A stretch of 64,000 bases of DNA from Planctomycetota bacterium (GCA_029259915.1 JAJDED010000011.1:179683-243682); one strand, 5' to 3'. Shown: positions 15,921 to 27,342, counted from the first letter of the stretch. Notes: a model not told the origin generated them from the letters alone. Program-made: numbers and translations.

Positions 15921-16703
15921 TCACTCGGGCTGTTTGCCTTCGACCAGTTCTTTTTCCCATTGATCCATCAATGGCCAGTCGATGGCACAGGTGCCGAAGT
16001 CGGCCATGTGCAGATAGCCTTCCAGCCGATCTATGGTGCGCTGGATGAGCGCGTCGTCTTTGCGGAACACGGGGCCATGGCTGGGCAGCAGCCACTCGGC
16101 ATCGCACGCCAGGATGCGTTTGAGCGAGGTGATGAAGTCAGGAATGCTGCTGCCATGGTGGGCATCGATTGCCCCGACACAGCCGTCGCGGAAGATGTTG
16201 TCGCCGGAAAAAAGCAAATTGCCCATCCGCAGTGAGAGTTGCCCGTCAGTGTGGCCCGGCGTGTGCAATACTTCCAGTTCGAGATTGCCGACTTGGAGCC
16301 GGTCACCGTCGCCCACCAAATGTTCGACCTTGACTGGCGGCATCTCCATGTGGATGTCTTGCGCAGTGATCTCGGCATAGGTGGCCAATTTATCGCCAGA
16401 CTCCAAATATCTCGCCGCCAGCGGATGGGCGGTAACCGACGTTTTAAGGATCTGCTTGGCCTTGGACAAACCCTGAATGTGGTCGACGTCGGCGTGCGAG
16501 GCGATCAGGGTCGTGCATTTGCTAAACGGAAAATCGAGTTGTCGGATCAGTTCGATACAATCGTCGACCGAGTCTTCGTAGCCAATGTCGAATAGCGTCC
16601 ACGCATTCTCGTCGTAGATCAGGTACACGCTACAGCTTATCCGCCGCTGTGCTTGGTGGTTGAGCTCAATAACGTTTGGAAAAAGTGGCGTCCGATGAAT
16701 CAT
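15921..16703 (-). CDS. Metallo-beta-lactamase-fold hydrolase
   Basis: A 260-residue MBL-fold protein with the metal motif [11 protein letters not shown] (HxDxDH), [12 protein letters not shown] (metal His), FSGDNIF (bridging Asp) and LLPSHGPVF (last His). The glyoxalase II-like branch is the nearest in overall layout, but the substrate is unknown. The frame begins at a GTG at 16709; I chose the ATG two codons later. It stands alone between the globin and an epimerase on the same strand as the latter. Confidence 0.85.
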   Translation of the reverse strand: MIHRTPLFPNVIELNHQAQRRISCSVYLIYDENAWTLFDIGYEDSVDDCIELIRQLDFPFSKCTTLIASHADVDHIQGLSKAKQILKTSVTAHPLAARYLESGDKLATYAEITAQDIHMEMPPVKVEHLVGDGDRLQVGNLELEVLHTPGHTDGQLSLRMGNLLFSGDNIFRDGCVGAIDAHHGSSIPDFITSLKRILACDAEWLLPSHGPVFRKDDALIQRTIDRLEGYLHMADFGTCAIDWPLMDQWEKELVEGKQPE

Positions 16704-16861
16704 TGTCACGTTGTGCTTTCAAGAAGATCGCTGGTGCGGCAGTCGGTAGTTTTTTGCGAATGAATCGCCAACGATTTTAAGGGGCCTTACCTGCAAAGTG
16801 CAACGGGCTCGTGAGAAGATGCAAATCAGAGGCAATCGATAATCAATCTCAACAGAGCAAA

Positions 16862-17743
16862 TCATCTCGCTTCATCCGACTGAATTGCGGCCAGTGCTTC
16901 GCGGTAGGAGGGATATGCCAATTCGACCCCTAATTGTGCTCTCATCTTTTCGCAGGAGATACGCCGATTGGCACTAGCTCGTTGAGCGGCAGGCAAATCT
17001 GGGTCGGGATCGACAAATTCAGGAGCTGCAGCACCGATGCACCGGGCCACTTCGCGATAATAGTTTGCACGGACAACCGGCTGGCCATCGCTGACACAAA
17101 AAATGTGAGGCCCTTCGTCGCCCTGCGGAGGATTCCAAGATTCCGCCGCTAACACCGCGGTTGCCGCGTCGTCGACGTGGATCAGATTCAGCCAACCGGC
17201 GCTGGGCGCTGCAATCGGCTCGCCAGCGCGCAACTTGTCGAGATGTGGGATTCGTCCCGGTCCGTAGAGTCCGGCCAGTCGCAGGACGATTGAATTATTT
17301 CCCACCGGATGATTGGCCAAATGCATTTCAGCGGCAAGCGAAGCGCGGCCACCTGCGCGGCGTGGATTGGGCGGAGTCGATTCGTCGACCCAATCACCAC
17401 CTGCCGAGCCGTAAACGCCGATCGTGCTGATATAAATCAACCGCTCAACACATGCCGGCAATGCGGCAAGCACATTTTTCATGCCGCCGGAATATACGTC
17501 TTCGATGGAATTGCCCGTGGTACGGTCGTGGCCAACGGCAAAGAGCACGGTTTGCGCTTCAGGAAGATTTCCCAATGTTTCGCGCCGCGTAACGTCGGCC
17601 ACCAGCGGGTGCAGCCCAGCCTGGGCCAGTTCTTGAGCCCGTTGGGGCGAACGGTTGACGACGTGCACCGTTTCCCGCGCATCAAGCCAGCGTCGAGCAA
17701 CGCGCAGTCCCAGATAGCCGCAACCAAAAATGAGTTTGCTCAT
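16862..17743 (-). CDS. NAD(P)-dependent epimerase/dehydratase-like SDR protein
   Basis: A 293-residue atypical extended SDR, like the YeeZ group. It has the nucleotide-binding loop LIFGCGYLGLRVARRWL (GxxGxxG), VADVTR, VLFAVGHDR and an ISTIGVYGS motif with Ser and Tyr spaced as in the SDR active site (the YxxxK is not obvious). The C-terminal half has VLRLAGLYGPGRIP and LIHVDDAATAV. Role unknown, likely sugar-nucleotide or cofactor chemistry. Its ATG overlaps the ruvX stop (ATGA), so the two are cotranscribed. Confidence 0.82.
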   Translation of the reverse strand: MSKLIFGCGYLGLRVARRWLDARETVHVVNRSPQRAQELAQAGLHPLVADVTRRETLGNLPEAQTVLFAVGHDRTTGNSIEDVYSGGMKNVLAALPACVERLIYISTIGVYGSAGGDWVDESTPPNPRRAGGRASLAAEMHLANHPVGNNSIVLRLAGLYGPGRIPHLDKLRAGEPIAAPSAGWLNLIHVDDAATAVLAAESWNPPQGDEGPHIFCVSDGQPVVRANYYREVARCIGAAAPEFVDPDPDLPAAQRASANRRISCEKMRAQLGVELAYPSYREALAAIQSDEAR

Positions 17744-18237
17744 TCGATGTCGCCGGGAGATTGCTGGCTTTGGGCCCCTGCTTCCAGGTAGGCGGAAAGC
17801 ATGATTTGAGCCGCCAACTGATCGAGCCGTGCGCGACGCTTCTTTTTAGTGAGTTGTGCATCGCCGAGGATTTTTTCCGCTTCGGCCGATGTAAAACGCT
17901 CGTCGAAATAATCGACCGGCAAGCCTGTGAGTTCACCCAGCCATTGGCCGAAACTACGCGCTTCGCGAGATTTTTGACTTTCGTGGCCATCAAGATGGAC
18001 TGGCAAACCCACGACAAAACGGGTCAGCCGCTCGCTTTCGGCCAGATGCTTAAAATATTCGGCATCGTGGGCTTCGCTACGGCGATTATAGTTTTCGTAG
18101 GGGCCAGCGATGCCAACTTCCAACTCAGCCAGCGCGATGCCAATGCGCACCGTGCCATAATCGATCCCGGCAATGCGACCTGATTGCTGCTGGTTCACCA
18201 ACTCCCCTCCAAACGATACGGCAGGTACACGGGCCAT
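17740..18237 (-). CDS. ruvX: RuvX/YqgF RNase H-fold putative resolvase
   Basis: A 165-residue YqgF protein with the first catalytic Asp in GRIAGIDYGTVRIGIAL, then FVVGLPVHLDGHESQKSREARSFGQWL, VDYFDERFTSAEAE (Glu/Asp) and LDQLAAQIMLSAYLE with the last Asp. The family acts in pre-16S rRNA 5' end processing and has been proposed as a Holliday resolvase. The ATG at 18237 gives an extra N-terminal tail; a GTG near 18198 is an alternative start. It overlaps the epimerase gene by ATGA. Confidence 0.88.
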   Translation of the reverse strand: MARVPAVSFGGELVNQQQSGRIAGIDYGTVRIGIALAELEVGIAGPYENYNRRSEAHDAEYFKHLAESERLTRFVVGLPVHLDGHESQKSREARSFGQWLGELTGLPVDYFDERFTSAEAEKILGDAQLTKKKRRARLDQLAAQIMLSAYLEAGAQSQQSPGDIE

Positions 18238-18242
18238 TTAGC

Positions 18243-18278
18243 AACATTCCGCATTCCGCAATCCGAACTCCGCATTCA
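18243..18278. repeat. CCGCATT-rich short repeat after manC
   Basis: It contains ATTCCGCATTCCGCAATCC and GAACTCCGCATTC. Near-complements occur at 19372-19397 upstream of manC, and similar units at 20715-20765. The copies around manC are inverted with respect to each other. Confidence 0.5.
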
Positions 18279-19358
18279 TAAAAATTCGTTCCAGCCGTGG
18301 GTTTCCAGTTGCTTGACGATTTTTCGGACCGACTCTTCGTCGTTTTTATTTGCCACCAGCGTGGCGTCGGGCGTATGCACGATCACGCAATCTTTCAGCC
18401 CGAGCGTAACCACCAGGTGATCGTCGCTGGTACGCACAATCGAGTCGGCGGTGCCAAGCCCCAGGTGACGGCCGACGATTGTGTTTCCATCCTTGTCGCT
18501 GCCCAGTAGCCGTGCAAGCGATTGCCAGCCGCCCAGATCATCCCAATCGTAGGGCGCTTCGATCACGGCCACGTTGGTGGCATGTTCCATCACGGCGTAA
18601 TCGATCGAAATACCTTCGATTGCCGTAAATTCATCGCGTAAGACAGATTCCTGCTGATCGGTGCCCCAGGCAGATACGATGTTCTGCAGATGGGCGAGCA
18701 TCGCCGGCTGGCGCTCGGCGAGCGTGTCGAGAATGGTTTTTGCCTTCCAAATAAAAATTCCTGAATTCCAGTAATAATCGCCAGACGCAAAGTACTCGGT
18801 GGCGGTGGCCACATCTGGTTTTTCGCGAAAGCTGTTTACCGTGTGGGTTGGAGCTACGGCACCCGGAAAATCGATGGCCGCGCCGCGCTGGATGTAGCCG
18901 AAGATCTCGGCGGGATAAGTCGGACGAATGCCGAACGTGACGATTTGCTCGGGTTGTCTGTCGACCATCGCCTCCGCCTGCCTCACAGCATCTTGAAAGC
19001 GATCGGCTGAGCGAATCACATGATCGGCAGGCATGACGACCATCGTGGCGTCGGGATCATTGCGGCTAACCAACAGCGCAGCCAAACCGATGCAGGGAGC
19101 CGTGTCGCGTTTGCATGGCTCGCCTACCACGGCGCTGGGCGGCAACTCGGGAAGTTCCTTGCGGATGGGATCGACCAGCCGCTCGTTGGTCACCACCAAA
19201 ATCTGCTCAGGGGATGTCAGTCCCTCAACCCGATCGACCGTTTGGCGGATCATCGTTGAGTCGCCGACCAGCGGGAGCAACTGTTTGGGCGAAGCATTGC
19301 GGCTGGCGGGCCAAAAACGTGTGCCGGTCCCCCCGGCCATGATAATCGCGTGAAGCAT
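18276..19358 (-). CDS. manC: Mannose-1-phosphate guanylyltransferase
   Basis: A 360-residue nucleotidyltransferase that makes GDP-mannose from GTP and mannose-1-phosphate. Key motifs: IIMAGGTGTRFWPASRNASPKQLLPLVG (nucleotide loop and Lys), VGEPCKRDTAPCIGLAAL, VMPADHVI (metal Asp), FGIRPTYPAEIFGYIQRG, NSFREKPD and YYWNSGIFIWKA. It has only the guanylyltransferase domain, without a ManA-like isomerase domain. The ATG at 19358 is right at the motif start; the longer frame upstream runs into a repeat. Confidence 0.92.
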   Translation of the reverse strand: MLHAIIMAGGTGTRFWPASRNASPKQLLPLVGDSTMIRQTVDRVEGLTSPEQILVVTNERLVDPIRKELPELPPSAVVGEPCKRDTAPCIGLAALLVSRNDPDATMVVMPADHVIRSADRFQDAVRQAEAMVDRQPEQIVTFGIRPTYPAEIFGYIQRGAAIDFPGAVAPTHTVNSFREKPDVATATEYFASGDYYWNSGIFIWKAKTILDTLAERQPAMLAHLQNIVSAWGTDQQESVLRDEFTAIEGISIDYAVMEHATNVAVIEAPYDWDDLGGWQSLARLLGSDKDGNTIVGRHLGLGTADSIVRTSDDHLVVTLGLKDCVIVHTPDATLVANKNDEESVRKIVKQLETHGWNEFL

Positions 19359-19371
19359 AAGAGAAAATTTC

Positions 19372-19397
19372 GATTGCGGAGTTCGGAATGCGGTATG
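19372..19397. repeat. CCGCATT-rich short repeat before manC
   Basis: Read on the minus strand it is GGCATACCGCATTCC followed by GAACTCCGCAATC, matching the unit at 18243-18278. It lies just outside the manC start. Confidence 0.45.
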
Positions 19398-19440
19398 CCA
19401 CGAAGGCTTCGCCGAACCGTTTATCATACCCGAGAAGCAC

Positions 19441-20550
19441 TTAGCTGCCAGCGGGGACCGACGCTTGTGGCTTGGCTGACGACTCGATCATTTCGCGCAG
19501 ATTTTTCGCTTCGCTACCGGGGTGCTCGGCGGCAGCGATTGCGCTGCTCACGGCAATGCGGCAGCAGCCGGTTTCTAGCACTTCGGTCAGGTTCGCCGCG
19601 TTGATGCCGCCGATGGCCAGCGTCGGCATACGGATTTCGCTGGCGACTTGCAGTAAGAATTCGAGTCCTGGGAAGGCATCAAACGACTTGGTCGACGAAG
19701 GAAACGTCGGTCCTGCTCCCAGGTAATTCGCCCCGTCGACGACCGCCGAACGGGCCTGCTTGATAGTGTGCGTCGAGACGCCGATCAGCTTCGCCGGGCC
19801 GACGATTTTTCGGGCATCTTTTACGCCCATGTCTTCCTGACCCAAGTGGACGCCATCGGCGTCGACCGCCGCGGCAATGTCGGGCCGATCGTTGATAATC
19901 ACCAGCGCTGGCGAGTTGTGCGTCATCTGCCGCAGGAGTCGTGCCCGTTCGACCAGCTCCGCATCCGCGAGCCGTTTATCTCGCAACTGAATCATCTCCA
20001 CACCGGCGGAAAGCAATTGTCCCACGAGAGTTTCAAATTCATTCGCACTGTCTCCACCGTCGACCAGCACACACAATCGCACGCCGGCCAATCGCTCTAG
20101 GCTGTGCTGGGTGCCTGCCACGGCCTGTTCCAGCGTGTAAAGCCGATAGCGGAGTGCCTCGAATTGCGGTGCGAGTTCCTCGGAGACTACCTTGCCGAAC
20201 TCTTCGAGGCTCCGCAGCGATTGCTTGGTCCGTTCGAGGCTTGCTCTGCAAACAGCCCAGGCGTCCGCACGACGGTTTTCGGCACCCGTACTTATTTCCG
20301 TGCCAACGTCGCTTTGGGTCTCTCGTGCCGCGAACCGTTCTGGCCAGGGGACATCCGCGCACGCCGCAGTCAGGTCGTGCCGCAGTTCTTTTGCCAGTTG
20401 TGTGAGGTGAGCGTCGTCGAGCACAAATCGCACGAAATCTTCGATGACGCGTAGGCCTTCACTCGTGCGATTGGCCGCAGCATCGAACGCGCGCATTGCA
20501 GAAGCCCTGGAAGCAAAGGCACCGATATCTGATTTTTCTGTGTCGTCCAT
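19441..20550 (-). CDS. thiE: Thiamine phosphate synthase with N-terminal extension
   Basis: The C-terminal 200 residues are a full ThiE: LVDGG, VEMIQLRDKRL, LVIINDRPDIAAAVDADGVHLGQEDM, LIGVSTHT, YLGAGPTFPSSTK and LAIGGINAANL. It joins the HMP-pyrophosphate and thiazole moieties to give thiamine phosphate. The N-terminal 160 residues form a separate helical domain (RAFDAAANRTSEGLRVIEDFVRF, LRHDLTAAC, ASLERTKQSLRSLEEFGKV), known as a ThiE extension in cyanobacteria, planctomycetes and others; its role is not settled. I chose the ATG at 20550; the frame also opens with a TTG at 20565. Confidence 0.9.
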   Translation of the reverse strand: MDDTEKSDIGAFASRASAMRAFDAAANRTSEGLRVIEDFVRFVLDDAHLTQLAKELRHDLTAACADVPWPERFAARETQSDVGTEISTGAENRRADAWAVCRASLERTKQSLRSLEEFGKVVSEELAPQFEALRYRLYTLEQAVAGTQHSLERLAGVRLCVLVDGGDSANEFETLVGQLLSAGVEMIQLRDKRLADAELVERARLLRQMTHNSPALVIINDRPDIAAAVDADGVHLGQEDMGVKDARKIVGPAKLIGVSTHTIKQARSAVVDGANYLGAGPTFPSSTKSFDAFPGLEFLLQVASEIRMPTLAIGGINAANLTEVLETGCCRIAVSSAIAAAEHPGSEAKNLREMIESSAKPQASVPAGS

Positions 20551-20591
20551 TGCCTTTACCTTCAACGCTCAATACGCCATAACACCAATTC

Positions 20592-20643
20592 TAGCCGCGA
20601 TCTAACAGATCGCTGGAGCCTGCGATCTGTTAGATCGCGGCTA
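20592..20643. repeat. Perfect 22-bp-arm palindrome
   Basis: The left arm starts TAGCCGCGATCTAACAGATC and the right arm is its exact complement (20622-20643), with an 8-nt loop TGGAGCCT. A partial single arm (TAGATCGCGGCTAA) recurs near 33773-33786. No T-run follows. Confidence 0.8.
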
Positions 20644-21007
20644 ACGTCGTAGCTATTTGCAGCTAGCACTGTCTCGTAGTGTCCGGGCCTCAGAACCCGT
20701 TTTCAGCCTCACGAATCCCGCATTTTGCAATTATTCCGCATTCCTCATTTTGCAATCCGCATTCCCCTTGGCCCCTATTACCGTTATCTTCTCACCTTCC
20801 CGCATGGGGAAATGTCCGCTGCAACGGATGTCCGACATGGGGCCCCGGTTCCGGGTCGGTAAGAGTGAGTGATCAAACGAGTTCTGTGGCCGTAAAGTCA
20901 TGCGCTGCTTTCGTTTGCCTTGATTCTGCAATACTACAGGCTAGACTTTTCAAGCCACTTCGCAAGGCGGTTTCCCCGTCAAGTGTCGTGGTCGCGCGAG
21001 TGCAAGG
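20644..21007. other. Intergenic region before the TPR membrane protein
   Basis: About 360 bp without a convincing gene. It contains further CCGCATT/TTTTGCAAT units at 20715-20765. Short open frames here overlap these repeats and show no protein-like features. I see no clear promoter. Confidence 0.3.
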
Positions 21008-21688
21008 ATGCCAACCGTGCCGACGCATAAAAACCATTGGATCGCGTATTTATGGCCGGGACTACCCCACTTGTGGAAGCGGGGGTCTTGGGCTGGATTG
21101 GCTGTGGCGGTAGGATTTACTGCGCTGGCCAATACGCTGTTGCTGGCGACACTTGTTTACAGCGAGTGGATCAGTGGGAAAGCCCGACTGATTGGCTTGG
21201 CAGTTTTGTCCGCGGTTTGGTTGTTGGCATGGTGGCAGAGTCGTGGCCAGCGCCGTGCGTTTGCTGCAAAGACGACGGAAGGTTCGGAAGAGACTGTTAG
21301 TGCAGATTCCCGGTCGAGCCAACAGGACCAATGGTTTCGCGAGGCGCAGCAGTGTTACCTCGCCAGCGATTGGGTCGCAACGGAACAATTGTTGCTGAAG
21401 CTACTCAAGCAGGATGCTCGCGACGTGGAAAGCCGACTGATGCTGGCCACGCTGTGGCGACATCAAGGACGACGCGATGCGGCGCTGCGTCAACTGGATC
21501 GGCTCGAACGATTGGAAGCTGCCGAACGGTGGCAGCATGAGATTGCCGCGGAACGCAAAAAGCTGAATCAAACTGAAAAACTAAATCAAATAACCGACGC
21601 TCCCCCGGAGCGGGAAGAAACCGAAACACCGCAGACAGAAATCCCACAGACAGAAGTCGAAGACACCAACCGTCGGCAGGCGGCATGA
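21008..21688 (+). CDS. Membrane protein with a TPR-like tail
   Basis: A 226-residue protein with two membrane spans near residues 27-50 (WAGLAVAVGFTALANTLLLATLVY) and 60-75 (LIGLAVLSAVWLLAWW), then a hydrophilic part with one or two TPR-like helical pairs (WFREAQQCYLASDWVATEQLLLKLLKQDARDVESRLMLA, then HQGRRDAALRQLDRLERL). The tail is rich in Glu, Thr and Pro. I do not recognise a family beyond this. It ends 57 bp before clpC on the same strand, so cotranscription is possible. Confidence 0.65.
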   Translation: MPTVPTHKNHWIAYLWPGLPHLWKRGSWAGLAVAVGFTALANTLLLATLVYSEWISGKARLIGLAVLSAVWLLAWWQSRGQRRAFAAKTTEGSEETVSADSRSSQQDQWFREAQQCYLASDWVATEQLLLKLLKQDARDVESRLMLATLWRHQGRRDAALRQLDRLERLEAAERWQHEIAAERKKLNQTEKLNQITDAPPEREETETPQTEIPQTEVEDTNRRQAA

Positions 21689-21745
21689 AGCGTGGATTCA
21701 CGCCTCTGCAAGCCCGTCGAGGGTTCACGCAACTGGAGAATGGCA

Positions 21746-24307
<2,562 letters not shown>

Positions 24308-24325
24308 GCAAATCAGACATCAAAA

Positions 24326-24361
24326 TTTAGCCCCGGGTCAGGTCAGTGACCCGGGGCTAAA
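24326..24361. terminator. Perfect palindrome after clpC
   Basis: TTTAGCCCCGGGTCA and TGACCCGGGGCTAAA form a perfect 15-bp stem across a 6-nt loop, followed by TCTCTTT. It starts 18 bp after the clpC stop. Confidence 0.75.
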
Positions 24362-24458
24362 TCTCTTTCGACTGTGTCATTCCAATTCTCTTTTCTGCAA
24401 TTGCTTTTGGCTGCTGTACGCTTCGTAGCGTGAGATTTCTTCCAGAGCTGAAAAACCC

Positions 24459-24496
24459 TTGACGCCAAGGCCGCAATTACCTAGCATTACTAGGTA
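24459..24496 (+). promoter_or_regulatory. PadR promoter with overlapping operator
   Basis: TTGACG (24459-24464), a 17-bp spacer and TAGCAT (24482-24487) form a sigma-70-like promoter. The start point would be near 24493-24496, at the ATG of padR. The perfect inverted repeat TACCTAG-CATTA-CTAGGTA (24478-24496) covers the -10 and the A of the start codon. It is the natural candidate site for autorepression by the PadR protein. Confidence 0.6.
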
Positions 24497-24819
24497 TGGG
24501 AAACGAACCACTCAAAGGACATCTCGATTTGCTAGTGCTGGCTTGTCTCGAAAACGAGCCGTTGCACGGGTATGCGATTATTGATTCGCTCAAACAGCGC
24601 AGCAGCGGTTTTTTTGATCTGCCCGAGGGGACGGTTTACCCGGTGCTTCATCGCCTGGAAAAAGCCAAGCTGCTAACCAGTCGGTGGTCGCAGCAAAGTA
24701 GCAGGCGCCGACGCGTTTATCGACTCACACGTGCCGGCAAAGCGGCGCTGGCCGAGCAAACGCTGCAGTGGTCCCAGTTTTCATTGGCAGTCGCGGGCGT
24801 GGTGGGGGCAACTTCATGA
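24496..24819 (+). CDS. PadR-family transcriptional regulator
   Basis: A 107-residue winged-helix repressor of the PadR type: KGHLDLLVLACLENEPLHGYAI (first helix set), the recognition region LPEGTVYPVLHRLEKAKLLTSRW, and the wing SRRRRVYRLTRAGKAALAEQ. Such small PadR proteins usually repress a neighbouring membrane protein gene. Here the next gene overlaps by ATGA and encodes a HAAS-like N terminus with membrane spans, a pairing seen often. The gene appears nearly leaderless: the predicted transcription start is within a few bases of the ATG and no Shine-Dalgarno is present. Confidence 0.88.
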   Translation: MGNEPLKGHLDLLVLACLENEPLHGYAIIDSLKQRSSGFFDLPEGTVYPVLHRLEKAKLLTSRWSQQSSRRRRVYRLTRAGKAALAEQTLQWSQFSLAVAGVVGATS

Positions 24820-25460
24820 AATCTCCGATCACGATCGATGACTACATGGCAAAACTTGCACGTGAAATGCCGCGCGGCAATCGTAGCGAACGGATTCTTT
24901 TGGAAATCGAATGTCATTTGCGAGATCGCACCGAGAAACTGTGCAGTAATGGGCAGTCGCAACGCGAAGCGGAAGCAGCGGCAATTGCCCAATTTGGTAC
25001 CCAGGAGCAGATCCTCCAAGAGTTTTCTGTTCAAGCCCCCATCGAGAGTGAGGAATTTATCATGCTACGATCGACGTTGACCGTTTTAGTGGCGCTCACG
25101 GGCGTGTACGCAGCATTGCACGCGGTTTTTGCATTTCCGAATGAAGGTTCCGCGCTGTGGGCCGGGGCGAAAATTTTGGCGGCCACGTATGTAATCGGCT
25201 ATGGCATATTGGTTTTGTTTTGGCTGCGAGACAGGCGTCAGATGTCTGAGACACTACGCGTGATACTCTTTATCGGTGGCTTGGGATTGATTGAACTGGG
25301 CACGGCGAATGTGGTTTGGACTGCTCACCTCGGACTGGTCACAGGCGACTGGGAGTACTACGGTTTCGTTGGCGGGGCATTGATCTCAATGCTGGGGGCG
25401 CTCCCGGCAATCTGGCTGGTGCTGTTGGCCGACAGCAATCAAATTGCGAGAAAGTGCTAG
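24816..25460 (+). CDS. HAAS-like membrane protein partnered with PadR
   Basis: A 214-residue protein. The first 75 residues are a soluble helical domain (ITIDDYMAKLARE, RILLEIECHLRDRTEKL, REAEAAAIAQFGTQEQILQEF) of the kind named HAAS/DUF1700, commonly next to PadR genes. Four membrane spans follow (LTVLVALTGVYAALHAVFAF, AGAKILAATYVIGYGILVLFWL, VILFIGGLGLIELGTANVVW, GALISMLGALPAIWLVLLA). Its ATG overlaps the padR stop. The function is unknown; a sensor or partner role with PadR is likely. Confidence 0.72.
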   Translation: MKSPITIDDYMAKLAREMPRGNRSERILLEIECHLRDRTEKLCSNGQSQREAEAAAIAQFGTQEQILQEFSVQAPIESEEFIMLRSTLTVLVALTGVYAALHAVFAFPNEGSALWAGAKILAATYVIGYGILVLFWLRDRRQMSETLRVILFIGGLGLIELGTANVVWTAHLGLVTGDWEYYGFVGGALISMLGALPAIWLVLLADSNQIARKC

Positions 25461-25622
25461 CAAAAGAAGTCTCCACCACAAGCTTTCTTATCCACCTTCA
25501 CTATTCGTACAAATCGGTACGACCCGGCGACTTTCCTCAAGCGGTAAAGCCTTCCATGACGAAACCAAGAACTGAGTCGGCGTGCGCGCCGACTGTTCGA
25601 CGTGGTTTTGCGAGTGTTTTTT

Positions 25623-26498
25623 ATGGCTTCTGGAAGCAACATCCCGGTCTATCGCCGTCGTAGCGGTTTTTTTGGCGGCCTTTACGAATCGGTCGGCGAT
25701 TTGGGCAGTTATGTTCTGAACGGCTTCGAGACGTTGGGCGACATGACGTTGTTTGCCATGCGGACTTTCAGCTGGCTCATGACCCGATTGCCGCGGCGCG
25801 ATACGTTGTTCGCCAACATGTATCAGATTGGCGTGCTGAGCTTGCCGGTGGTTGCGCTCACGGGCACGTTTATCGGGATGGTGCTGGCAGTGCAGTCGTT
25901 CACGCAGTTTCGCGCTTTTGGATTGGAAACCCAATTGGGCGGTGTGATCAACAAATCGATGTTTCGCGAATTGGGCCCGGTGTTGGCGGCCACGATGCTT
26001 GCCGGCCGGGTCGGTAGCGCGATGGCGGCCGAGTTGGGAACCATGCGCGTCACCGAGCAAATCGACGCCTTGGCCAGCATGGGTGCCAACCCGATTCAAT
26101 ATCTGGTTGTGCCGCGTTTTCTCAGTTGTTTGTTATTGATTCCATCGCTGACGATTATGGCTGTGTTTATGGGCGTCGTGGGCGGGGCGGGGTACTGCAT
26201 TTTTATTTTGGGAATCGACATGCAGCACTACACGTCCAACGCGCAAAAGTTCGTGGAGAATTGGGACCTGCTTTACGGCGTGGTCAAAAGTATTTTCTTT
26301 GGCGCGACGATCGGCCTTGTGAGCTGCTATCGCGGTTTCCATTGCGAGCCTGGCGCCGAGGGCGTCGGCAGTGCTGCGACTACCGCGTTCGTTCAATCGT
26401 TTGTCGTGATCATCGTGTTGGACCTGTTTTTGAGTATTTTCTTGGACGAAGTTTACATGGCCATTTGGCCCGCCAGCCCCATGTTGTTTTCCAGTTGA
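25623..26498 (+). CDS. mlaE: MlaE-type ABC transporter permease
   Basis: The permease of a lipid transporter across the envelope. The 291-residue protein has the MlaE family features: TGTFIGMVLAVQSFTQFRAFG, INKSMFRELGPVLAATMLAGRVGSAMAAELGTMRVTEQIDAL (the signature EQIDAL), and SCYRGFHCEPGAEGVGSAAT near the end. Five to six membrane spans are likely. I chose the ATG at 25623; a GTG at 25602 is possible. MlaF-like and MlaD-like genes follow, so the unit is an Mla/MCE-type phospholipid transport operon. Confidence 0.93.
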   Translation: MASGSNIPVYRRRSGFFGGLYESVGDLGSYVLNGFETLGDMTLFAMRTFSWLMTRLPRRDTLFANMYQIGVLSLPVVALTGTFIGMVLAVQSFTQFRAFGLETQLGGVINKSMFRELGPVLAATMLAGRVGSAMAAELGTMRVTEQIDALASMGANPIQYLVVPRFLSCLLLIPSLTIMAVFMGVVGGAGYCIFILGIDMQHYTSNAQKFVENWDLLYGVVKSIFFGATIGLVSCYRGFHCEPGAEGVGSAATTAFVQSFVVIIVLDLFLSIFLDEVYMAIWPASPMLFSS

Positions 26499-26529
26499 TG
26501 GGTTTTCCGTATTTGATGGTATCTCGCTA

Positions 26530-27342
26530 ATGGTTGCCGCCGAGCCAATTATTGAAATGAATCACCTGAGCGTCCGATTCGGTCGTCAGACGGTGCTGCG
26601 CGATATTCGGCTTTCGGTTTCCCCGGGAGAGGCCTTGGCCATCATTGGCGAGAGCGGCTGTGGCAAGACGGTGCTTTTGAAAACGCTCATTGGCTTGATC
26701 AGGCCAACGCAAGGACACGTGATGTTTGCCGGGCAGCGAGTCGACCAACTCACGGAAAAAGAATTGGCCCAGGAGCGCACCCGCTTTGGATTCGTGTTTC
26801 AAAACGCGGCCCTGTTCGACAGCATGACGATTGCCGAGAACATTTTGTTTCCGCTCCGTCAGCACCGCTCGAAACAGAAGGCACAGCACGAACGAGAAAT
26901 GTTGGATCTGCTTGCCGAAGTCGGCTTGCCCACAAGTGTGCTTTCCAAACATCCGGCGGAGCTTTCCGGGGGCATGCGCAAACGGGTCGGTTTAGCTCGG
27001 GCGCTGGTGATGCATCCCGAGGTACTTTTGTACGACGAACCGACCACGGGGCTCGATCCCATCGTGAGCGACGTGATTAACGAACTGATGATGCGCACGC
27101 GCAGCAATTACCAGGTCACTAGCATCATTGTTACTCACGACATGAAAACGGCCCGCAAGGTGGCGGACCGTGTGGTGATGTTGTACCCGTTGTCGCGTTT
27201 ACAAGCGGATGAGCCGCAAGTGATTTTCGATGGTTCGCCGTCAGAGATTGACCAAGCGACGGATCGTCGCGTCTCGCAATTTGTCCGCGGCGAAGCAGGC
27301 GACCGGCTTATGGAGATGAACGAACCTCAAACCACCGCATAG
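26530..27342 (+). CDS. mlaF: MlaF-type ABC transporter ATPase
   Basis: A 270-residue ATPase of the Mla system. It has Walker A GESGCGKT, Q-loop FQNAALFDSMTI, signature LSGGMRKRVGLARALV, Walker B VLLYDEPTTGLDP and the switch His in IIVTHDM. It energises the MlaE permease. It starts 31 bp after mlaE and precedes the MCE protein by 250 bp, a gap occupied by a long palindromic element. Confidence 0.94.
   Translation: MVAAEPIIEMNHLSVRFGRQTVLRDIRLSVSPGEALAIIGESGCGKTVLLKTLIGLIRPTQGHVMFAGQRVDQLTEKELAQERTRFGFVFQNAALFDSMTIAENILFPLRQHRSKQKAQHEREMLDLLAEVGLPTSVLSKHPAELSGGMRKRVGLARALVMHPEVLLYDEPTTGLDPIVSDVINELMMRTRSNYQVTSIIVTHDMKTARKVADRVVMLYPLSRLQADEPQVIFDGSPSEIDQATDRRVSQFVRGEAGDRLMEMNEPQTTA

Noticed and set aside
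25488..26099. Minus-strand 203-codon frame
   Set aside because: It lies antisense to mlaE, which has full family motifs; the frame has no protein-like features.
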